Assembly: GCA_023266635.1 (NCBI GenBank)
Contig: JAHFPU010000006.1
Span: 1-32,345 of the forward strand
Length of the DNA: 32,345 nucleotides
DNA from: Sphingobium sp.
GTDB lineage: Bacteria; Pseudomonadota; Alphaproteobacteria; Sphingomonadales; Sphingomonadaceae
Direction: 5' to 3'
The notes below the pieces were generated by a model. That model ran no database searches and was not told where the DNA came from. It saw nothing but the letters and a program-made list of their open reading frames with translations. Position 1 is the stretch's first letter. Each line of letters starts with the position of its first letter. Shown piece after piece: positions 1 to 9,300 of this stretch. A program made the translations under genes and the position numbers.

Positions 1-1047
1 CAGCAGCAGGCCGGCCTCTGACTCGGTGATGTCGGCGACCGCCTTGATGACGCGCTGGTCGAACGGCGCGGCGTCTTCGCCGGGACGACCGATCGTGTCC
101 GTGAAGCGCATCCATTCGGCGCGATAGTCATAGCGATGCTGGAAGAAATGCTTGGCGACCTGCACCTTCACCAGCGCCCGAAGGCCCCGCGCAGGCAGTA
201 GGCCCAGGACCGCTACCGCAAGGAAGAAGATGACGCCGATCTCTATGAAGCGCGCATAAGGCCCGGCGATCCAGTCGATCCCCGCCATGATAACCGCAAC
301 GACGATGATATAGACGCCAACGGCAACGAGGGAGAGCGACCGGAACGCAACCGTGCGCGACAGCCGCAGCCGTCCGCCGCCCGCCGCCCGCGCGCTCAGC
401 GCCATCACCGGCGCGACGAAGGCCATGACGATACCGCGCAGAGCAAACAGCTCATCCACATTGCCGCGCGTCAGATAGCTCAGCGCATAGAGGTTGAGGT
501 CATAGGTCCACATCGCCACCAGCGCCGCCATCAGCAGGCCGATGCGCGCACGCCCCTCCGGCGCGGAAATGGTGAAAAGGTGATGGACGAGCAACAGAGC
601 GCCCGCCGCAACCATCATTCGCAGGATGCGCACCGTATCGAGCGCCGTGCTGAACACCTCGGTGTTGCGGCCGATGTCCAGCGCATAGAGCGCAATGCCG
701 ATCTGCATGACCAGCAACAGGCCCAGCACCCCGTAAATTACGGTGATGGCGCGCGGATGCGCCGTCTGCCGCCCCTCGCCCCGGTGCAACAGCGCGAAGA
801 TGAAGATCAGCCAGGCGGCATTGCGCACGCATTCGGAAATGCCAAGGAACGCCCCACGCATGCCGCTGAACGCCGCATAGAGCGCCCAGAAGGCCGTCAC
901 GCCCAACGCCATGACGAGCAGCCGCCGCTCCGCGCTACCGTCCGCGCCGCTATCCCGGCCGCGCGACACCCATATCGCCAGCGCCGCAAACAGAGCGGCG
1001 GCCAGGGCATGGCCCCAGTCGCCCAGAAATTGCAGGAGCATGTTCAT
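1..1047 (-). CDS. prsK: XrtA/PEP-CTERM system histidine kinase PrsK (3' part missing)
   Basis: This is the first 349 codons of a membrane sensor kinase; the window edge removes the GAF-like and catalytic kinase domains. The visible part is a string of hydrophobic segments, starting MNMLLQFLGDWGHALAA and running to about residue 270. It is followed by the cytosolic stretch VAKHFFQHRYDYRAEWMRF at about residues 295-315. That KHFF..RYDYR.EW signature is typical of PrsK, the kinase partner of the PrsR regulator in exosortase-A (PEP-CTERM) exopolysaccharide clusters. The start ATG lies 7 bp after the stop of the sugar transferase gene, so the two are probably cotranscribed. The assignment rests on that motif, the multi-pass N-terminus and the neighbour. 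The kinase domain itself is not visible. Confidence 0.85.
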   Translation of the reverse strand, partial: MNMLLQFLGDWGHALAAALFAALAIWVSRGRDSGADGSAERRLLVMALGVTAFWALYAAFSGMRGAFLGISECVRNAAWLIFIFALLHRGEGRQTAHPRAITVIYGVLGLLLVMQIGIALYALDIGRNTEVFSTALDTVRILRMMVAAGALLLVHHLFTISAPEGRARIGLLMAALVAMWTYDLNLYALSYLTRGNVDELFALRGIVMAFVAPVMALSARAAGGGRLRLSRTVAFRSLSLVAVGVYIIVVAVIMAGIDWIAGPYARFIEIGVIFFLAVAVLGLLPARGLRALVKVQVAKHFFQHRYDYRAEWMRFTDTIGRPGEDAAPFDQRVIKAVADITESEAGLLL

Positions 1048-1054
1048 GGCCGCC

Positions 1055-2443
1055 TCAGCGCGCCCCCTCCGGCCACAATATGACGCGCAGGGTCTGCAGC
1101 AGGATCAGCAGGTCAAGGAACGGTGTATAGTTCTTCGCATAATAGAGATCATATTCCAGCTTGTGCCGGGCATCCTCGATCGACGCGCCATAGGGATAGT
1201 TGATCTGCGCCCAGCCGGTGATGCCCGGCTTCACCATATGGCGCTCCGCATAATAGCGCAGATGCTGCTCCAGATCCTCGACGAACTGGCGGCGTTCCGG
1301 GCGCGGACCGACGAAGCTCATCTCGCCTTTCAGCACCGTCCAGCTCTGCGGCAGTTCGTCGATGCGCAGCTTGCGCAGCCAACGGCCAAGGCGGGTGATG
1401 CGGGGGTCGTCGACCTCCGCCCAGATCGCCTGTCCATGCACCTCGGCATCCTGCCGCATCGTGCGAAGCTTGATGATCTGAAACTCCTGACCATAGAGGC
1501 CGATGCGCAACTGGCGGTAGAAAGCCGGTCCCTTGCTGTCGAGCTTCACCCAGATCGCCGCGATCGCGATGATTGGACCCGTCAGGACCAACAATATGGC
1601 GCTGGCGATGATGTCGAACAGCCGTTTGGCGAAGCTCGAAATGCGCCGCCCGGCCGAAAATCCGTCGGAGAAGATCAGCCAGCTCGGATTGACAGTGTCC
1701 AGATCGACCCGCCCGGTCTCGCGCTCAAGGAACGTCGAGAGGTCGTTGACGTGAACACCCGTGGTCTTGATGCGGATAAGGTCCTGCATGGGGAGCGCGT
1801 TGCGCCGTTCCTCCAGCGCCAGCACCACCTCGCTCGCGCCCAGCTTCACGACGAAATCGGACAGGTTGTAGATGGCGGTGCGGTTGATCGCCTCGGCCAC
1901 GACCTGGGGGCCGTCATTCATGCCGATATAGCCGACGATCAGGAACCCCGCGCCCTTGCGCTGCTCAAGCTGGCGGATGCGGTCGGCGCGATTGCCCGCG
2001 CCCAGCACGATCAGGCGGCGCTTGAATGCCTCGCCGCCAAGCATCGAGCCCAGCACGATCCGCAGCGTGAGAAGGAACAGGAAGGCCAGGATCATCGCAT
2101 AGAGCGAATTGGACCGCCACAGCGTCATCCCCGGAATCAGGAAGTAGAGCACCGAAAGGAAGATCACGCCCAGCGAGATGGCGACGATCAGCCGCGCGAC
2201 GGCGAAGCGGAGCGATTGCAGCGCCTCCACGCCATACACGCCGACCGCGATCATCGCGACCTGGAGCGACACGCCGAAGCTCAGCAGCGGCGCATAGCGT
2301 TCCTGGATGCCATGGACCGCCATGCCGATCTGCTGCGCGCGCAGCACCCATCCGGCCTCGGCGGCGGCGATGAGGAGCATGAAATCCAGCAGCCCAAGCA
2401 GCAGGACCGCATGGGGCACATAATGTTTGAACAACCTGATCAT
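1055..2443 (-). CDS. XrtA/PEP-CTERM system polyprenyl-phosphate sugar transferase (EpsB-like)
   Basis: A 462-residue initiating sugar transferase of exopolysaccharide synthesis. Such enzymes move a sugar-1-phosphate from a nucleotide sugar to undecaprenyl phosphate at the inner membrane. Four hydrophobic segments occupy roughly residues 10-135. A nucleotide-binding-like middle part follows (LIVLGAGNRADRI, about 144-156). A further membrane helix at about 272-300 leads into the bacterial sugar transferase domain with KLRTMRQDAE, LRIDELPQ, MSFVGPRPER and KPGITGWAQINYPYG. The full architecture fits the TIGR03013 type found in exosortase-A loci. It is directly upstream of prsK and probably opens the operon. 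The substrate sugar cannot be told from sequence. Confidence 0.92.
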   Translation of the reverse strand: MIRLFKHYVPHAVLLLGLLDFMLLIAAAEAGWVLRAQQIGMAVHGIQERYAPLLSFGVSLQVAMIAVGVYGVEALQSLRFAVARLIVAISLGVIFLSVLYFLIPGMTLWRSNSLYAMILAFLFLLTLRIVLGSMLGGEAFKRRLIVLGAGNRADRIRQLEQRKGAGFLIVGYIGMNDGPQVVAEAINRTAIYNLSDFVVKLGASEVVLALEERRNALPMQDLIRIKTTGVHVNDLSTFLERETGRVDLDTVNPSWLIFSDGFSAGRRISSFAKRLFDIIASAILLVLTGPIIAIAAIWVKLDSKGPAFYRQLRIGLYGQEFQIIKLRTMRQDAEVHGQAIWAEVDDPRITRLGRWLRKLRIDELPQSWTVLKGEMSFVGPRPERRQFVEDLEQHLRYYAERHMVKPGITGWAQINYPYGASIEDARHKLEYDLYYAKNYTPFLDLLILLQTLRVILWPEGAR

Positions 2444-2592
2444 GCGATACGCGCTTCCTGCGTTGTTCCGGCACCGGACATCGGGAAAGTTTACAGACGC
2501 GTGTCAATATTCCCGACACAGCAGAGAGTGTCGCGCAAAATCACCAATATTTCCTGAATGCCGGACTAACTAATGCTGTCGCGGTGGGCCGA

Positions 2593-2877
2593 TCAATGTC
2601 CGGACTGGAGCTTTTCCGCCGCCTTTTGGGTGGCGTCGCCGACATTGCGGGCGGCGCTGTCCACGGCTTCGGCCGCGCCGATGGCGGCATTGGCGCGCGC
2701 ATCCTCCCGACGTTCTGCCGAGATATAAAAGAAAGCCACCGCCAGAATCACGGCGATCCCGATGATGGCGATAATGAGCCCGCTGCCCCGAAAGCGCGAC
2801 TGCTCGCACAACGGCCGATCGTCCACGACCTCTGGAGACGTCCCGGCATCCTTGCCGTTCATGGATCCCTGGATCAT
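2593..2877 (-). CDS. Small single-pass membrane protein of unknown function
   Basis: A 94-residue protein starting MIQGSMNGKDAG. It has one clear transmembrane helix (SGLIIAIIGIAVILAVAFFYI, about residues 34-54). An Ala/Asp-rich amphipathic tail follows (EDARANAAIGAAEAVDSAARN) that could form a coiled coil. I chose the ATG at 2877 because GGGAGA sits 6 nt upstream of it; an in-frame TTG two codons earlier is less well placed. The gene has its own promoter candidate, a perfect EcfG-type pattern at 2931-2906, which places it among general stress proteins. No known domain is recognised. The tail resembles that of small stress-induced membrane or LEA-like proteins, but only in composition. Confidence 0.75.
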   Translation of the reverse strand: MIQGSMNGKDAGTSPEVVDDRPLCEQSRFRGSGLIIAIIGIAVILAVAFFYISAERREDARANAAIGAAEAVDSAARNVGDATQKAAEKLQSGH

Positions 2878-2905
2878 GACCAATCTCCCTTTTGCATGGC
2901 GGGAG

Positions 2906-2931
2906 AACGAACATGGTCGGCCGATCGTTCC
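2906..2931 (-). promoter_or_regulatory. EcfG-type (general stress sigma factor) promoter
   Basis: On the minus strand GGAAC (2931-2927) and CGTT (2909-2906) are separated by exactly 17 nt. This matches the GGAAC-N16/17-CGTT consensus of EcfG sigma factors in alphaproteobacteria. It sits 29 nt upstream of the chosen ATG at 2877, leaving room for a short leader with the GGGAGA ribosome binding site. Confidence 0.6.
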
Positions 2932-2943
2932 GGCGGCATCGGG

Positions 2944-4329
2944 TCAGTCGGCGAATGCAAAGGGAGAGAGGCCACGCTCCCGCTCGCTGAACTGGAGCGT
3001 GCGGCCACGCGGCATCGCACTGCGCTGCGTGCAATCCGGCAGTGTGCAGGCGACGCAGCCAAGCCCCACCGGCTGCGCCGCCCCCCCCTCCAGATCGACG
3101 CCCCGCGCTAGGCTCAAGGCAGCGCCGAACTCTGCCTTCAACCCGACCGACACCGAGAATATCGCGCGTTCATTGCCCAGCCCCGAGGCCTGTCCCTCGA
3201 CCGTGCGGGACAGGGTGAACCACCGCTCACCATCCTCCATCTCCACCAGATGCGGCACAATATGCCCCGGATTGCCGAAGGCGGCATGGATATCCCATAG
3301 CGGGCAGCGGCCATCGGCCTCCACCAGCGGCGCGGAGCTTGCGCCGGCATAGCGCTTCGACACCTGCCCCGCCCGGTCGATCCGCAGCATGAAGAAGGGC
3401 AACCCACGCGCGCCCACCCGCTGCAGGGTCGTCAGCCGGTGTGCAACCTGCTCGAAGCTCGCCCCGAAACGGCGCTGCAGCAGCAGGAAGTCATAGCCGC
3501 TGCCCTCGCAGGCGCGCAGGAAGCGGGCATAGGGCATCATGATGGCGGCGGCGAAATAGCCCGTCAGATGGCGGCGATACAGGCGATCGGCGGTCCGGTC
3601 GGCAAAGGCCGCGCCATTGACCAGCGCATCGATCTGGTCCCGCCCCTCCAGATCGCCGAGCAGATAGGCGGCGTGGAACAGGCGGGATGCTCCATCCAGC
3701 ATTTCCGACAGCTGCAACTGGCGCGCATGCAGGTCGAGGCGGCGTATCCTGTCCGGCAAGGTGTCGGATGGGAGTATGCGGATCGCCAGTTGATGTCTAA
3801 CCCGCAACCGGTCGGAGATCGCCCCATAGAGATCGCCCGCCGTCAGGCGCAACTCATCGGCAACCGCCTCCGCCTGCGCATCCAGATCGGCGAAATGGTT
3901 GCGCCACCGCTCAATCTCCCGGCGGACCAGCGTGATAGATCCCGCTTCCGTCGCCAGGGCGTCGCCGCCCACGCCCATCCGGTCGAACGCGCGGGCAAAG
4001 GCTTCTGCGCCGCCGGGCGCAGCCGCCAGCCATTCCTCCATTTCCGCCCGGTCAACGCCGAGGTCGGCAAACATCGGGTCGGCCAGCCTGCGCCGTAGGC
4101 CGTCCATGCCTCCACCCGGCTCCTGACCGCCAAGCCGCCGGGGATCGAAATCGAACCGCTCGGCCAGGCGCAGCATCATCGCGGCGGACAGGGGCCGCTG
4201 GTTCCGCTCGATCAGATTGAGATAGCTTGGCGAGATGTCGAGCGTATCGGCCAGCGCCACCTGGGTCAGCCCACCGGACCGGCGAAGGCGGCGGATGGCA
4301 TGGCCTGCGAAAATCTTGCTGTTGGCCAT
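2944..4329 (-). CDS. Short-chain fatty acyl-responsive transcriptional regulator, ScfR/RamB-like (XRE family)
   Basis: A 461-residue regulator of the XRE plus IrrE-like plus ScfRs (DUF2083) architecture. The N-terminal helix-turn-helix is at about residues 10-65 (LTQVALADTLDISPSYLNLIE). A central IrrE/peptidase M78-like region spans about 180-300, but its zinc motif is degenerate (LFHAAYLLG where active members have HExxH). The C-terminal domain ends in the typical Cys motif CVACTLPDC (C-x2-C-x4-C). Relatives such as RamB and ScfR control glyoxylate, propionate or acyl-CoA metabolism in response to an acyl-type signal. No such metabolic gene is adjacent here, so the targets are unknown. The divergent intergenic region carries TTTACAA repeats and an ATTGT/ACAAT palindrome that could be an autoregulatory operator. 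Confidence 0.9.
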   Translation of the reverse strand: MANSKIFAGHAIRRLRRSGGLTQVALADTLDISPSYLNLIERNQRPLSAAMMLRLAERFDFDPRRLGGQEPGGGMDGLRRRLADPMFADLGVDRAEMEEWLAAAPGGAEAFARAFDRMGVGGDALATEAGSITLVRREIERWRNHFADLDAQAEAVADELRLTAGDLYGAISDRLRVRHQLAIRILPSDTLPDRIRRLDLHARQLQLSEMLDGASRLFHAAYLLGDLEGRDQIDALVNGAAFADRTADRLYRRHLTGYFAAAIMMPYARFLRACEGSGYDFLLLQRRFGASFEQVAHRLTTLQRVGARGLPFFMLRIDRAGQVSKRYAGASSAPLVEADGRCPLWDIHAAFGNPGHIVPHLVEMEDGERWFTLSRTVEGQASGLGNERAIFSVSVGLKAEFGAALSLARGVDLEGGAAQPVGLGCVACTLPDCTQRSAMPRGRTLQFSERERGLSPFAFAD

Positions 4330-4360
4330 GCGGCAAATTCCCGGAAGCGCGTCAGACAGG

Positions 4361-4439
4361 TTTGTATATTGTATGATTGTTTACAATTTTACAATCTCGT
4401 GTCATCATTTCCCGACACTATCACATCAAATCTTTACAA
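4361..4439. promoter_or_regulatory. AT-rich operator candidate in the divergent ScfR-like promoter region
   Basis: This AT-rich stretch stands out in a GC-rich window. It holds the palindrome ATTGTTTACAAT (4376-4387). TTTACAA occurs three times, at 4380-4386, 4388-4394 and 4433-4439. RamB/ScfR-type regulators bind short AT-rich palindromic sites near their own genes, so this is a plausible autoregulatory site. The assignment is by inference only. Confidence 0.4.
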
Positions 4440-4497
4440 AATTCCTCGCGTTCCGCCATCCGGTCGGCCACATGCTGGTGACAGAAGGAGAATGACC

Positions 4498-4650
4498 ATG
4501 ACCGAACCCACCCGTTCCCGCGCAGTCTTCTCGACCGAAGACTTTGGCCTGATGAAGGAAGCGATCGCGGACTATATCAAGAAGATCCAGGACAAGCCGG
4601 AATCGGCGAAGTTCAGCAATCTCTACCACCGCCTCGGCCGCCTCGGCTAA
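4498..4650 (+). CDS. Small 50-residue conserved-type protein of unknown function
   Basis: A 50-residue soluble protein, MTEPTRSRAVFSTEDFGLMK to the tail LYHRLGRLG. It is helical and charged, with no membrane segment. I chose the ATG at 4498 because AAGGAG (4485-4490) lies 7 nt upstream; the in-frame ATG at 4492 would leave only one base of spacing. It is divergent from the ScfR-like regulator and is followed by a strong terminator at 4693, so it is a complete single-gene unit. The clear ribosome binding site, terminator and codon use make it a convincing gene. No function is recognised. Confidence 0.75.
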   Translation: MTEPTRSRAVFSTEDFGLMKEAIADYIKKIQDKPESAKFSNLYHRLGRLG

Positions 4651-4692
4651 CGCCAGACACGCATTTTTGACCTTTCCTGGGGAGGAAAGACT

Positions 4693-4725
4693 GGCCCGCC
4701 ACGGTGAAGACCGTGGCGGGCCTTT
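4693..4725 (+). terminator. Rho-independent-like terminator
   Basis: A perfect 13-bp stem, GGCCCGCCACGGT with ACCGTGGCGGGCC, has a GAAG loop (4706-4709) and is followed by TTT. It lies 42 bp after the 50-residue gene. Confidence 0.8.
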
Positions 4726-4757
4726 CGATGTGGAGATTAGGGCGGTCGAGAAAATTT

Positions 4758-4937
4758 CCGTTCGTCCTGAGTAGCCATTGAGCGAAGTCGAAATGGCGTA
4801 TCGAAGGACCGGAACTTGGTGCAACGATGCTTCGATACCGCATCGGGTGAAACATCCCCCGGATGTTTCAGGATCGTCCGGGGGACTATCCGACCCAATG
4901 CGCTTCGACAAGCTCAGTCTCTACTCAGCACCAACGG
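4758..4937. repeat. Composite palindromic intergenic repeat (family A)
   Basis: The outer arms start CCGTTCGTCCTGAGTAG (from 4758) and end with its approximate reverse complement CTACTCAGCACCAACGG (to 4937). Inside is a perfect 9-bp hairpin, GAAACATCC/GGATGTTTC (4849-4869). The end sequence is shared with the element at 26197-26268. It lies between two convergent genes and contains no convincing coding frame. Confidence 0.7.
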
Positions 4938-4959
4938 AATTTTGTAATTTCCTACCTGA

Positions 4960-6378
4960 TTACCGCACAGCCCCATCCGCAAAATCCGCCCCAATCACCC
5001 GGTACAAAGTAATCCGGTTGTTGATCGCGGTCAGTTCCGTCGCGATCGCACTCTGCCGCGCCGAATAGAGCGTGCGCTGCGACGTCAGGCTATTGAGGAA
5101 GGTGTCTATACCCGCGCGATAGCGCTGGTCGGCAAGATCATAGGATTTCTGGCTGGCCGTCAGCAAGGCCTGCTGCGCTGCCTGCTGCCGGTCGATCGTG
5201 CCCGCCCGGGCCAGCGCGTCCGCCACTTCGCTAAACGCTGTCTGCACCGCCTTCTCATATTGGGCGACATACAGGTCCCGCTGGGCCTTGCTGTAATCCA
5301 GATTGGCCTTCACCCCGCCGCCGAAGATCGGCATGCTGACTGAAGGCGCCACCGACCAGGTATGCGCGTCCCCCGTGAACAGGGAGGACAGGCCCGCGCT
5401 CGCGACGCCGATCGCCGATGTCAGGCTGATGGAGGGGAAAAAAGCCGCGCGCGCCGCGCCGATATTGGCATTGGCCGCCTTCAGCTGATGCTCCGCCTGC
5501 AACACATCGGGGCGCTGCAACAGGATATCGGAGGAAAGCCCAGCGGGCGTTTCCGCTATGCCCGGCGCAAGCGTTGCAAGCGTGCCCGGCAAAAGCGCAT
5601 CCTCGACCGGGGCACCGACCAGCAGGTTGAGGGCATTCCTGTCCTGCGCCACCTGCGTCGTACTCGATTCGACATCCGACAGCGCCTGCTGAAGCACGGT
5701 TTCTGCCTGATGCACATCCAGTTTGCCCGACAGGCCCGCTATATTGAGCGATTGCGTCAGTTTCAGCGAGCGGCCCGCGCTCGCCGCCGTATCCTTCGCG
5801 ACGGCCAGCAATTCTTGATCGGCCGCAAGCGTCGCATAGGCGCTGGCCGTTTCCGCGATCAGGGTGATGCGCGTCGATCGCGCGCCTTCCTCCGTCGCAA
5901 GATAGGTTTCCAGCGCCGCCTTCGTTAGGTTGCGCACCCGGCCGAACAGGTCGATCTCGAACGCGCTGAAGCCGACGTCCGCACTGTAGGATTCCTGGAC
6001 TCCGCTGCCCTGAAAGGCCGTATTGCCCGAGTTCGCCTGCGAATTATGGCGGAAGGTTGCGCTGCCGTCCGCCGTAATCGCCGGGAGCAGGTCGGCGCGC
6101 TGCACGCGATATTGCGCGCGGGCGGACACCACGTTCGCCAGCGTCGCGCGCAGGTCGCGATTGTTCGCCAGCGCCCGATCGATAACCGTCTTCAGCTTCG
6201 CGTCGGTCACGAGTTGCTGCCACGGCAAACCCGGCTTCTCCGCAGCCGTCTGGGCGGCATAGGCCGGTCCTTCCGGCAGCGTCGCTGGAACCGGGGGCGC
6301 TGGCCGCACATATTTTGGCGCCAGATTACAGGCAGACAGCAGCATGACCGACGCCATCAGTATAGCACGATAGGTCAT
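4960..6378 (-). CDS. RND efflux outer-membrane channel lipoprotein (OprM/NodT family)
   Basis: A 472-residue outer-membrane factor that completes the tripartite pump. A lipoprotein signal peptide ends in the lipobox LLSAC (Cys17). NLAPKYVRPAPPVP follows, the usual start of mature OprM/NodT proteins. The rest carries the two outer-membrane efflux repeats, with the family-typical LLQRPDVLQAEHQLKAANA, ARAAFFPSISLT and FSEVADALA. The length is normal for the family. The start ATG overlaps the stop of the pump gene by 4 bp (ATGA), so translation is likely coupled and the three genes form one operon. Confidence 0.95.
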   Translation of the reverse strand: MTYRAILMASVMLLSACNLAPKYVRPAPPVPATLPEGPAYAAQTAAEKPGLPWQQLVTDAKLKTVIDRALANNRDLRATLANVVSARAQYRVQRADLLPAITADGSATFRHNSQANSGNTAFQGSGVQESYSADVGFSAFEIDLFGRVRNLTKAALETYLATEEGARSTRITLIAETASAYATLAADQELLAVAKDTAASAGRSLKLTQSLNIAGLSGKLDVHQAETVLQQALSDVESSTTQVAQDRNALNLLVGAPVEDALLPGTLATLAPGIAETPAGLSSDILLQRPDVLQAEHQLKAANANIGAARAAFFPSISLTSAIGVASAGLSSLFTGDAHTWSVAPSVSMPIFGGGVKANLDYSKAQRDLYVAQYEKAVQTAFSEVADALARAGTIDRQQAAQQALLTASQKSYDLADQRYRAGIDTFLNSLTSQRTLYSARQSAIATELTAINNRITLYRVIGADFADGAVR

Positions 6379-9300
6379 GCCGGCACCTCGCTTGCGGGGG
6401 CTGGTGGGGGCATCTTCTCCGCCCGGGTGAAGAGCTTGCTCACCGTCAGGAAGAAGAGCGGCACATAGAATATCGCAAGCACCGTTGCGGTCAGCATGCC
6501 GCCGATCACCGCGGTGCCGATCGCGATGCGGCTCTGCGCGCCTGCGCCGCTGGCGATGGCGAGCGGAATGACGCCCGCAATGAAGGCCAGCGACGTCATC
6601 AGGATCGGGCGGAACCGCAGCCGCGCCGCTTCCACGGCAGAGGCGAAGGCGTTCTTGCCCTGGCGATGCGCCATTTCGGCAAACTCCACGATCAGGATGG
6701 CGTTCTTCGCGGCGAGGCCCATGGTGGTGAGCAGGCCGACCTGGAAATAGATATTATTGTCGAGGCCCCGCAGCGTCACCGCCAGCACCGCGCCGATCAG
6801 GCCGAGCGGGATGACGAGCAGCACCGCCAGCGGGATCGACCAGCTTTCATAGAGCGCAGCGAGGCAGAGGAACACGACCAGCATCGACACGCCGTAGAGC
6901 AAAGGCGCTTGCCCGCCGCTCAACTGCTCCTGATAGGATAGGCCGCTCCAGGCGAAGCTGGTGCCGGCGGGTAGTTGCTCCTGCAAGGCGACGATACGGT
7001 CCATTGCGTCACCCGAACTGGCGCCTGCACCCGCCTCGCCCTGGATTTCGTAAGAGGACTGGCCGTTGAAGCGGGACACGGTGCTCGGTCCCTTTTCCCA
7101 GCGCGTCGTCGCAAAGGCGGAGAAGGGCACCATTTCGCCCGTCGATGTCGAACGGACCTGCCAGTTATCGATATCGCTCGGCAAGGCGCGGAACGGCGCA
7201 TCGGCCTGCATATAGACGCGCTTCACCCGCCCGCGATCGACGAAGTCGTTGATATAGGTGCTGCCCCATGCCGCGCTCAGCGTCTGGTTCACATTGGCCT
7301 GGGTCAGGCCAAGGACGCTCAGCTTGGCGGTGTCGATATCGACCTTGAGCTGCGGATTATCCTCCAGCGTCGCCGCGCGGACCGAGGCCAGCGCCGGGTC
7401 CTTATTGGCCGCCGCGATCAACTGGTCGCGCAGCGCAAGGAACCGCTCACGGCTGAGGCCACCGGTATTGAGCAGTTCGAAGGTGAAGCCATTGGACTGT
7501 CCAAGACCCTGGATCGCGGGCGGCGTCATGGCGAACACCTTCGCATCGCGGATTGCGGAGAAAGCGCCCGTCGCCCGGCCCGCTATGCCCGCCGCGCTAT
7601 TGGCCTTGCCCGAACGATCGTCCCATGGCGCAAGGCTGACGAAGGCCATGCCAGTGTTCTGCCCCGAACCGGAAAAGCTGAAGCCGGAAATGGAGAAGAT
7701 ATAATTGGTGTTCGCCTTCTCGTCGTTCAGGAAATAATCCTCGACCTTGCTGGAAACGGCCCGCGTACGCTGGCCGGTCGCGCCGGACGGCAGGGTATAT
7801 TGGACCATGTCCATCCCCTGGTCCTCGACCGGCAGGAAGCTGGTGGGCAGCCGCACGAAAGTGAACCACAGCACCACCAGCACGAGCGCATATCCCGCCC
7901 AATAGATCCAGCGACCGTTCATGACCTTCTCTACGCCGCCGACATATTTTTCGGTCGTGCGCCCGAACCAGCGATTGAAGCGGCCCGCCAGTCGCCCGGC
8001 CAGCCCCTTCTCCTCCATCTCCGGGTCCTTGGGCTTCAGCAGCGTCGCGCATAGCGCCGGGGACAGGATCAGGGCGACGACCACCGACAGCGCCATCGAC
8101 GACACGATCGTGATCGAGAACTGGCGATAGATGACGCCCGTCGATCCGCCGAAAAAGGCCATGGGCAGCAGCACGGCGGACAGGACCAGAGCGATACCGA
8201 CCAGCGCGCTGCCGATCTCCTCCATCGACTTCACGGTCGCGTCGTGCGGAGAGAGATCCTCCTCCTCCATCAATCGCTCGACATTTTCGACCACGACGAT
8301 GGCGTCGTCGACCAGCAGGCCGATGGACAGCACCATGCCAAACAGGGTCATGGTGTTGATGGAATAGCCGAATAGCGCCAGCACGCCGAAGGTGCCGAGC
8401 AGCACGACCGGCACCGCAAGCGCCGGGATCAGCGTCGCCCGCCAGCTCTGCAGGAACACGAACATGACGATGATGACCAGGATCACCGCCTCGACCAGCG
8501 TCCAGACGACCTCCTCCACCGACACTTTGATGAAGGGCGTGGAATCGCGGGGATAAGCGACGGTGTAGCCGCTGGGCAGGTCTTTCGACAGTTCGGCAAC
8601 CTGCGCCTTTACCAGCTCTGCGGTCTTGAGGGCATCCGCGCCCGGCGCGAGCTGCAGCGCCATGCCGGACGCCGGATGCCCGTTCATGCGGGCGTTGGAC
8701 GTGTAGTTCTCGTTCCCCAGTTCGACCCGCGCGACGTCCGACAGGCGCACGATCGATCCATCGGTCTGCGTCTTGACGATGATGTTGCGGAACTGCTCGG
8801 GTGTTTCCAGGCGCGACTGCGCGGTCACCGTCGCGTTCAGCTGCTGCCCTTCAGGGGCCGGCTCCTGCCCGATCTGGCCTGCCGATATTTCGACATTCTG
8901 CGCCTGGATGGCGGTCTGGACATCGGACGGCATCAGCTTGACCGCAGCCAGCTTATAAGGGTCGAGCCAGACCCGCATCGCATATTGTGATCCGAAGATG
9001 CGGCTGGTGCCCACACCGGTGACGCGTGAGATCGGGTCCTGGAAATGATTGACCAGATAATCGGAAATGTCGGACTGCTTGGACTTGTCCGTCGTATCGT
9101 ACAGCCCCACCAGGATCAGGAAGTCGGTCTGCGCCTTGGTGACGGTCAGGCCCTGCTGCTGCACGGCGCTCGGCAACCGGCTCAGCGCCTGCTGCACCTT
9201 GTTCTGCACCTGCACCTGAGCAGTATCGGGATCAGTGCCCTTCTCCAGCGTGACGCTGATCCGCGCCGAACCGTCGGAACCCGACGTGGAGGAAAAATAC

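Noticed and set aside
911-2557. Long rightward open frame (548 codons) opposite the sugar transferase gene
   Set aside because: It lies antisense to a clear family member, is rich in Arg, His and Gln, has no domain, and is the usual GC-driven shadow.
2444-2592. Sigma-54 promoter for the XrtA sugar transferase gene (PrsR-type control)
   Set aside because: I looked for GG-N10-GC with TGGCAC and TTGC boxes and found no acceptable match.
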